From the NCBI RefSeq assembly GCF_036345175.1, contig NZ_CP107780.1:1860001-1924000 (forward strand): a stretch of 64,000 nucleotides of DNA. Reading direction: 5' to 3'. The position numbers and the translations under genes are program-made. Source of the stretch: Streptomyces sp. NBC_00576. Lineage in GTDB: Bacteria > Actinomycetota > Actinomycetes > Streptomycetales > Streptomycetaceae. Of the stretch, positions 59,401-64,000 are shown one piece after another; the first letter of the stretch is position 1; each line of letters begins with the position of its first letter. Below the pieces are notes generated by a model that had not been told where the DNA came from, ran no database searches, and saw only the letters and a program-made list of their open reading frames with translations.

Positions 59401-59864
59401 CGCTCCGGACTGGTGGCGTTGGCGTCGGCCAACCAGAACACCTGTCCCAGCGTGACGGTCGACTCCAGCGCCGGGTTGCGGAACACCCCCAGGATGACCG
59501 AGTAGTTCCCGGGCTTGCGCAAGGCCACCGGCTTGGTGGTACCGGTCTCTTCGTTGCGTTCGGACTTGTAGTGGCCCAGGACGTAGGAGCGCAGGCTGCG
59601 CTCGCGGCTCTCCGCGCCGGCCGCACGGTTGTAGGCGATCTTGTGGGCGGGCATGAACAGGGTGGTGATCGCATCCACCAGGGTGGACTTGCCGGAGCCG
59701 ATGTCTCCGGTCAGCAGTGCGTTGGCGCCGCCGAGGCCGAACGACCACACGTGTTTGTCGAACGTGCCCCAGTTGTAGACCTCCAGGCGCTCCAGCCGGA
59801 ACCCGGCCGCGGCAAGGTCGGTGGAGGTGGCCGTGCCGGCGGGGCCGGACTGGGCGGGAATCAC
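56448..59864 (-). CDS. jetC: Wadjet protein JetC (SMC/MukB-like ATPase)
   Basis: 1138 residues from a GTG at 59864 that overlaps the jetB stop as GTGA; the longer frame is a shadow. Walker A TGDIGSGKSTLVDAITTLF is near residue 52. Two long coiled coils (about residues 270-420 and 640-790) flank a hinge-like region. The C-terminal head has the signature SGGQKEKLAYTILAASLA and Walker B FRFVVIDEAFGRGSEE. With JetA (kleisin-like) and JetB (KITE-like) it forms the loop-extruding ATPase that recognises small circular DNA such as plasmids. Confidence 0.9.
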   Translation of the reverse strand: MIPAQSGPAGTATSTDLAAAGFRLERLEVYNWGTFDKHVWSFGLGGANALLTGDIGSGKSTLVDAITTLFMPAHKIAYNRAAGAESRERSLRSYVLGHYKSERNEETGTTKPVALRKPGNYSVILGVFRNPALESTVTLGQVFWLADANATSPERLFLVADRALSVAGDFADFGTEVRALKKRLDADDVRVHKTFPPYSKDFRRRMGIESEQALDLFHQTVSMKSVGSLDDFVRSHMLEPFDAAAMTDNIVSHFDALTTTYKSVQRARAQIEALTPLLKDCHTYEGLAARIEEAEAQQAALRYFIAERTSVLHEAERTDLERSLARLDSQMKAAKDELERLRGQERRWELQREGLGGGRLGELERQIEETERLRTTRDRRAREHALLLEQAELAPVTDQAQFTDRLEEISRAQHDVAAGKQESLTALETLAVDADRLHQQAEDLNKDLVSLRSRRSNVPRRQLEVRARLCRELGIEESALPFSGELIQVSDGEQAWAGAAERLLRGFALSLLVPGDQYARVSEWINNHHLGTKLVYFRVPDKLPPRRPQAAPSAALFAKLEVRDDSSFAPWVAGELERRASHTCVLTLEDFRHAELAVTAQGLIKGARGRHEKNDSTRIDDRSTYVLGWTNQAKIDALVDQAGRVHAAQREMAGKKRGLEAAHEDSISRDKVLDRLAAMRDYSEIDWTSAVRHITELAKEKQRLQADSKDLDELTRHLEEIAVEIGEQEAAYEKANQNWGKVSGERDTAIHARDAARAVLDEPAAADAQAHSPALEQRLATARLTCRTAQECGQTETRLREELTTQKNRWGKEQTRLAQAIASQMGTFRTNYPAETNELDDSVASAGGYRALHQRLVADDLPRFEDQFRTYLKTNVIREVAGFHAQLNIWADEIGERIATINESLAGIDYNPGRYIMLKPEQTPNTEIREFTAELRACTDDVLSGDDSDLYSEEKFHQVQRLIERFKGREGYTDADRAWTKRVTDVRYWFVFSASERRREDNSEYEVYSDSGGKSGGQKEKLAYTILAASLAYQFKLDTTSNRSRTFRFVVIDEAFGRGSEESARFALDLFKRLGLQLLIVTPLQKIHVIEPYVSAVGFVDNPTGHHSRLRTLTIAQYRQERLAHTLAALQPVSGQVS

Positions 59865-60487
59865 TGCTGCTTCTCCTGGGGGGTGTGGGAGGCCGCGTAC
59901 TGGGCCAGGTTCGTTTCGAAGTCGGCGAGCCACTGCCCGTCGACGAAGGCTTTGATGATCCGCTGCACCTCGAACAGCTGCTCCTGGCCGCGGGCGCGCC
60001 GCAGGAACTGCAGGTCGACCACCTTGTTGATGTGGCCGTCGATCTGGTCGACCAGGCGCGCCTCGTTGGTGCCGGCCGGGAGGAACGTGCGGATCATCTC
60101 GACGATTTCGTCCCTGGTGATCATGAGCCGGGTGCCGTCGGCGCCCGCGTCGAACTCGGCGAGCCGCTTGCGCAGCAGCACGACCAGGAGGCTGACCGGG
60201 TAGGACAGCGACCGGCGGGGCATCAGCCGCGGCGGCCTCGTACGCGGATCGTGAACTTCGTCTTCGGCGTCGGGCTTCGACTGGAGGAAGGCGTAGCCCT
60301 CCACCTCGTCGATCACCACGCGCAGACCCATGACCTCGACGTAGTCCTTGACGCGGGCACTCATGTACAGCAGTGCGTCCCAGGCCCGCTCGTGCTGGTC
60401 GCGGAAGATCGGCCCCTTGAGCAACTGGTTGACCGGCAAGGACAGGGTGTGGGATGGCTGCGCGGTGGGGGTGGAAGGCGTGGTCAT
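59861..60487 (-). CDS. jetB: Wadjet protein JetB (DUF4194)
   Basis: 208 residues: a winged-helix, KITE-like protein with LLKGPIFRDQHERAWDALLY, VIDEVEGYAFLQSKPD, LSYPVSLLVVLLRKRLAEFD and VVDLQFLRRARGQEQLFEVQ, the DUF4194 hallmarks. It overlaps jetA by ATGA and jetC by GTGA, so all three are coupled. It bridges the JetA kleisin and the JetC ATPase. Confidence 0.88.
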   Translation of the reverse strand: MTTPSTPTAQPSHTLSLPVNQLLKGPIFRDQHERAWDALLYMSARVKDYVEVMGLRVVIDEVEGYAFLQSKPDAEDEVHDPRTRPPRLMPRRSLSYPVSLLVVLLRKRLAEFDAGADGTRLMITRDEIVEMIRTFLPAGTNEARLVDQIDGHINKVVDLQFLRRARGQEQLFEVQRIIKAFVDGQWLADFETNLAQYAASHTPQEKQQ

Positions 60488-61968
60488 CGCCCCTCCTTCT
60501 TCTGGCTCGTGGCCCAGGCAACACCGGGGCTGGTGCGGGCAAAGGTGACCACGGGCACGGTGGCGACCTGCCGGACGTCGTCCCCGCCGATCCAGGTGAT
60601 CTCTTCTTGGCGGTGGTCGTCGAAGACTGTGGTGAACCCGTCGTCCGGGAGGGCGAAGTAGGCGACGAGTTCGGCCAGCCCCTGCTCGAGCGGGTGCTCG
60701 CGCAGCGTCTCGGCAAGGGAGACCTGGGTGCGGGTGCCAAGAGCGCGGTGGACCGCGGCCGTGAGCCGGGCGGGATCCACGTACACCGCCTCGAACAGGA
60801 CGTCAGCGGCGAACTCCTCGTCGCCCGCCTGGATACCGGTACTGTCGATCGGCGCCTTGACCACCGGCGTGTACAGGGGCCGTTCCATCGGCAGCACGAT
60901 GGCCGGTGCCGTCGCGTCGAGCTCAGCTATCAGATCCGCACCGGGAACGTCGCGCAGGGCCAGGGCCCGGGACTCGATCCCGCGCACCAACTGCAGGACG
61001 CGGCGGTCCTCCGAGCGCACTTGGTCATCCAGGAAGCGGCGCAGCTGGTCCGAGAGCTGCCGCACCGTGCCCTGGGTGCGTTCGGCGGCCTCCAGCCAAT
61101 CCCGGGGCATGCGCCGCATCCTCGGGTCGGGCTCGCCGATGGCCTCCATGGTCTCGACCTCGGCCAGCAGCGTCTTGAGTTCGTCCTGTCGGCTCGGGGC
61201 GAGCAGGAAGTCGTAGAACGCCTGGAAGGTCCGGCCTTGGTCCGACTCGGCGATGCTCTCGCGACTGCCCAGCACCTCATCGAGGAGTCCGGCCTTGGCC
61301 CCGTCCCACGCGGCGATCTTGCTCCGCAGGTCGCGGTCCAAGTCCCGGAAGTTCGCCTCGACCTCGCGGAAGTCGGCCAGCAGCCCGGACGCGGTCGCAG
61401 TCATCTGCTGATATCGGTCCCGCAGCCCCGCGCTGTCCAGCACATCTACCTCGCCGGCCTCAACCCGCTCGATCTCCTGGTCGATCTCGTGCCGACGCCG
61501 GGTGAGCTCGGCCAGTCGCGCATCGGGGTCGGTCTCGGCCCCGAACGTCATCTGCCGCAGCAGATCGAAGATGGTGTTCAAGCGCGACTCGGTACCGACG
61601 AACGAGCGCTCCTCCAGGGACCGGATCCACGAGATGGCCTTCTCCACCGCAGCCGTGGCGTCAAAGTGCGGCTCGTCCGAATCCGGCGGGTAATACTTGC
61701 GCAGCCAGCCGTTTTCCGGCGCCGACCAGACATCCAGATACGCCTTCGCAGACTGGGGAAACGTGGTCCGCCCCAGCCGCTCATTGAGCGCGAACAACTC
61801 GTCGTCCAGCCGTTCAACAAGCTCCGCACCGGCAATCGAGCGCGCCCCCTGCTCGACGAACACCTTGTTGAAGAAGCTCAACATCAGCGCCGCGTTACCG
61901 GCCGTCAGCAGCCGCCACGCGGAGCTCTGCTTCCGCAACGCGACCAGACGGTCGTAGTCCAACTCCAT
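60484..61968 (-). CDS. jetA: Wadjet protein JetA (DUF3375)
   Basis: 494 residues, first gene of the operon, with GAGGGGCAGG upstream. DUF3375 features: an N-terminal LDYDRLVALRKQSSAWRLLT and NAALMLSFFNKVFVEQGARS, then ETDPDARLAELTRRRHEIDQ and a long coiled coil, and a C-terminal winged-helix part (ALGTRTQVSLAETLREHPLE, QGLAELVAYFALPDDGF). It acts as the kleisin-like subunit of the JetABC complex. The order jetA-B-C-D is that of type I Wadjet. The system protects against plasmid transformation. Confidence 0.88.
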   Translation of the reverse strand: MELDYDRLVALRKQSSAWRLLTAGNAALMLSFFNKVFVEQGARSIAGAELVERLDDELFALNERLGRTTFPQSAKAYLDVWSAPENGWLRKYYPPDSDEPHFDATAAVEKAISWIRSLEERSFVGTESRLNTIFDLLRQMTFGAETDPDARLAELTRRRHEIDQEIERVEAGEVDVLDSAGLRDRYQQMTATASGLLADFREVEANFRDLDRDLRSKIAAWDGAKAGLLDEVLGSRESIAESDQGRTFQAFYDFLLAPSRQDELKTLLAEVETMEAIGEPDPRMRRMPRDWLEAAERTQGTVRQLSDQLRRFLDDQVRSEDRRVLQLVRGIESRALALRDVPGADLIAELDATAPAIVLPMERPLYTPVVKAPIDSTGIQAGDEEFAADVLFEAVYVDPARLTAAVHRALGTRTQVSLAETLREHPLEQGLAELVAYFALPDDGFTTVFDDHRQEEITWIGGDDVRQVATVPVVTFARTSPGVAWATSQKKEGR

Positions 61969-62540
61969 GCATCCTGCCCCTCGCTACCCCACCGCGCATG
62001 ACGGTATTTCTCGCCAGCGGCGAAAAACGCACGCCCCACACGGCCGACGCCCACGCCCGCATAGCCGTGCACGGACATTCCGTGGCGGCCACAAAAGAAC
62101 CGTAGAGGCCGCCACTGACAACGGGCTTCGCAGGAGAGGCGGCCGGATGGGTCACACGCGGACTCAGGGAAGGAAGACAGCAGGCAGGAGGGCCTACCTA
62201 CCCTGATTCCAGAACTTTTCCGATCCTCATCCCCGCAGTCATTTCCGAACGAAATTTCGAATCCCAACCCGAAGATTCTGGCCCGCCGACCGATCTGCCA
62301 GCGTCCTGCGTCATCGGGTCTTGGGCACATGCCATCTGCCGGACGCAAGGCCACGTCATCGAATCTCGATCGTGCCCAGTCGGAGCTGGGCGGAGGGTGC
62401 CATCCATACGCCGAGACACCTGAAAGCACGGCAGGACACAGCAAGATCAGAAAGATCCCTGAGCCGGTTGGGTGCGGCCGGCGTGACGCTGCTGTCCCGC
62501 ATCGCCGACTTGAAGGCGGCCGAGCGAGTAACGACCAGGA
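61969..62540. other. Upstream region of jetABCD, no supported gene
   Basis: 572 bases hold the jetA promoter region (not located exactly). A lower-GC patch near 62205-62290 contains the palindrome CGAAATTTCG (62250-62259). No frame on either strand shows domain character. Confidence 0.5.
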
Positions 62541-63035
62541 CTACGAGGCAATACCCACCTGGGCGACGTCCGGCGTGCCGAACAGGTCATCGAAGCGACG
62601 GGCTCCCTGGGCAGAGATCAGAAAGTACGGGGCGCCCGATCCCGCAATGCTGTGCGGCCCTTTCTGTCCCGCGACAAGCACGTCGTACGGCGACCACGCA
62701 TCGAGGCCATCGAACACGTAGTAGACCGGCAGCTGCGTCCAGGCAACGAGCTGCAAATGCGCCAGCACGGCCGCGCGTTCGACAGCATGTCGGCCCGTTC
62801 GCCTGCTGGTAACGCCGCCCTTGCAGTCGATCAGTACGAGGTCTTTGGCCTTCGCCGCAATGAGATCCGGGAACCAGCGAATGGAACTGTCGCTCTTCCG
62901 GAGCGCGCATTGAAGCGCCCGGCTCAGCTGCCCTTGGCCCCAGAAGTCGACTTGCCACCCTCGCTCGGTGAGCTGCTCGGCGACGTGCCGCTCATGCGCG
63001 TCACCTATTGCTTTCCGTTGCTGAAAGCTCGTCAT
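62541..63035 (-). CDS. Small PD-DxK nuclease-like protein
   Basis: 164 residues from ATG 63035 (MTSFQQRKAIGDAHERHVAE). The features TERGWQVDFWGQGQLSRALQ, IRWFPDLIAAKAKDLVLIDC, KGG give the D-(9)-DxK arrangement of a restriction-like/Holliday-junction-resolvase-like fold, with D in place of the usual E and a cysteine between (IDCKG). An ERHVAE helix is the expected N-terminal glutamate. Proteins like this are often part of actinobacterial integrative elements or phages. No neighbour links it to Wadjet. Confidence 0.6.
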   Translation of the reverse strand: MTSFQQRKAIGDAHERHVAEQLTERGWQVDFWGQGQLSRALQCALRKSDSSIRWFPDLIAAKAKDLVLIDCKGGVTSRRTGRHAVERAAVLAHLQLVAWTQLPVYYVFDGLDAWSPYDVLVAGQKGPHSIAGSGAPYFLISAQGARRFDDLFGTPDVAQVGIAS

Positions 63036-63214
63036 GGATGCAGTGTGGCCCGCGAAACGAAGCAGGTAACCCATCGTGGATTGAACCTAGCCAGTCCCAT
63101 TCAGTCTCAGTAGTTCTCACTGTGTTCGCGTCAGTCCGTGGACGTCCGCCTACGTCCGCACACGTTCACCGCAACTTGGCCGAAATTCGACAGCACAACT
63201 GCGCTGCGACAGGG

Positions 63215-63345
63215 GAGCTACCCCAACTGGAGGCCGTGGTCAGCCCACGCAGACACCAGGACCGCCAGCTCGCCGGCCTCTGAAACAGGGCCCGCACCAG
63301 GAGTCAGGAGCAGCAACTGCTTCCAAGCGGATCGTCGTCTTCTCA
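63215..63345 (-). pseudogene. Remnant of the DAWxGPCF small-protein family (copy 3)
   Basis: The minus strand reads TTIRLEAVAAPDSWCGPCF, then after a one-base shift EAGELAVLVSAWADHGLQLG. It corresponds position by position to the C-terminal half of the 48141-48467 protein. It is truncated at both ends and frameshifted. Confidence 0.6.
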
Positions 63346-63516
63346 GTCAGTACGACATCGTCCCCGATCGGCCACCGGCTGGCAGCCGCCCCGGGCTCCG
63401 TCCTGGGCGAACGCCGATCCGTGTCCGTTCGGCCCAGCACCACGCGCCGGGCCGGCGTCATCTCCATAAGGTCGCTGTGACGGTCGTGCAGGCCACCGAA
63501 CCGAAAGGAATGACCC

Positions 63517-63921
63517 ATGCGGATACGCACCGCGTTCGTCGCCGCAGTGACGGTTGCCCTCGCCGCCGGCCCCTCGGCGGGCCTGGCCCATGCCCAACCC
63601 GATCTGGACTGCCGAGACTTCGCCTTCCAGGAAGACGCACAGGCAGAGCTGAACCGAGACCCCAGCGACCCCCACCGGCTGGACGAGGACCAAGGGCCGG
63701 ACGACGGCATCGCCTGCGAGACCCTGCCCCACAGAAGCACCACCAGCACGACGACGCCCACGCCTTTGCCCACCCGCGGCGTCCAGGGCGGCATCGGCGG
63801 CAGCACCGGCCCCGCCGACTTCGAGCGGACCCTGGGCACGGCCCTGGCCTGCACCTCCCTCGCTGCGGCAGCTGCTTACGCGGCCCGGCGACACCGAGGC
63901 GCCGGCCTACGCAGACACTGA
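63517..63921 (+). CDS. Secreted excalibur-domain protein with C-terminal membrane anchor
   Basis: 134 residues, with AAAGGAA upstream of the ATG. A signal peptide (MRIRTAFVAAVTVALAAG ending AHAQ) precedes an excalibur-like calcium-binding domain (DLDCRDFAFQEDAQAELNRD, then DPHRLDEDQGPDDGIACETL, with the two cysteines and the DxDxDG-type loop, here DQGPDDG). A Thr/Pro linker follows, and a C-terminal helix (GTALACTSLAAAAAYAARR) with basic end probably anchors it in the membrane, so the domain is displayed on the outer side. No calcium binding is proven. Confidence 0.8.
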   Translation: MRIRTAFVAAVTVALAAGPSAGLAHAQPDLDCRDFAFQEDAQAELNRDPSDPHRLDEDQGPDDGIACETLPHRSTTSTTTPTPLPTRGVQGGIGGSTGPADFERTLGTALACTSLAAAAAYAARRHRGAGLRRH

Positions 63922-64000
63922 CCGGCCACCGCAGAGCGCTTCACCGACGCGAGCCGTCCCTCACCGTCGCTGAGCGTCCGGGACGAGTTTCTCCAGGCCA

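Noticed and set aside
58278..60203. 641-codon plus-strand frame
   Set aside because: Opposite jetC, whose ATPase motifs are unmistakable.
59865..60740. Upstream extension of the jetC frame
   Set aside because: It overlaps all of jetB in another frame; the GTG at 59864 overlapping the jetB stop is the natural start.
63075..63214. Possible attachment site with repeated ACGTCCGC
   Set aside because: The direct repeats are only 8 bases long, and neither an integrase nor a tRNA gene is nearby; no support for an att site.
1..64000. tRNA genes at island edges
   Set aside because: No cloverleaf-type sequence with the T-loop GGTTCRAxTCC was found by eye around 20-23 kb, 54-55 kb or 62-63 kb.

Overview
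The window is high-GC actinobacterial DNA and reads as a Streptomyces chromosome. The evidence is strong G/C third-position bias, GTG starts, GTGA/ATGA gene overlaps, a PucR-controlled pyrimidine catabolism cluster, a fused PcaD-PcaC enzyme, an IS110 element, and many long antisense open frames that are only codon-bias shadows. It divides into an ordered core-like left third (1 to about 20.5 kb) and a very mixed accessory region (about 20.5 to 63.4 kb).

Left third. A minus-strand cluster (6782 to 1) encodes reductive pyrimidine/hydantoin breakdown: two nitrilase-type N-carbamoyl-beta-amino-acid amidohydrolases, a class III aminotransferase, a PucR regulator, a dihydropyrimidinase (hydA) and a partial LLM flavin/F420 enzyme. 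Next come a repeat-rich acidic protein, a divergent XRE regulator/methionine aminopeptidase pair sharing a palindrome and probably leaderless transcripts, a GNAT pseudogene, gamma-glutamyltransferase, an orphan glutamate-type ABC ATPase, an SGNH hydrolase, exonuclease III, an MBL-fold hydrolase and PcaL.

Accessory region. It opens with an intact IS110-family element 30 bases upstream of pcaL. An 86-base piece of the same element recurs, identical and in the same orientation, at 54978-55063, so about 34 kb lies between direct repeats. Between and beyond these lies a dense set of NTPase-based conflict systems: (i) a small helical protein plus STAND-TPR-SseB-like protein (23.3-27.5 kb); (ii) a Trypco1-like protein plus trypsin-STAND-TM-WD40 protein (27.6-32.3 kb); (iii) beta-propeller proteins (33.1-36.8 kb), a caspase-like remnant and a HEAT/HExxH gene pair (37.0-39.0 kb); (iv) a small membrane protein plus NB-ARC-TPR protein with near-identical repeats (40.8-43.6 kb); (v) a double alpha/beta-hydrolase membrane protein; (vi) a large CoiA-like protein; (vii) an integral-membrane NACHT NTPase; (viii) a barstar-domain protein and a PD-(D/E)XK nuclease-like protein; and (ix) a complete four-gene Wadjet system jetABCD (61968 to 55262), followed by a small PD-DxK nuclease-like protein.

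Pieces of dead genes lie throughout: three IS110 remnants or fragments, an ISAzo13-type remnant, an MFS exporter with several lesions, AlkB, LuxR, peptidoglycan-binding and caspase fragments, and three copies of a small unnamed family recognised by a DAWxGPCF-type core. This is the picture of a recombination hot spot for defence genes. No tRNA, rRNA or CRISPR array was seen. All family assignments are from reading the sequence; no database search was run.
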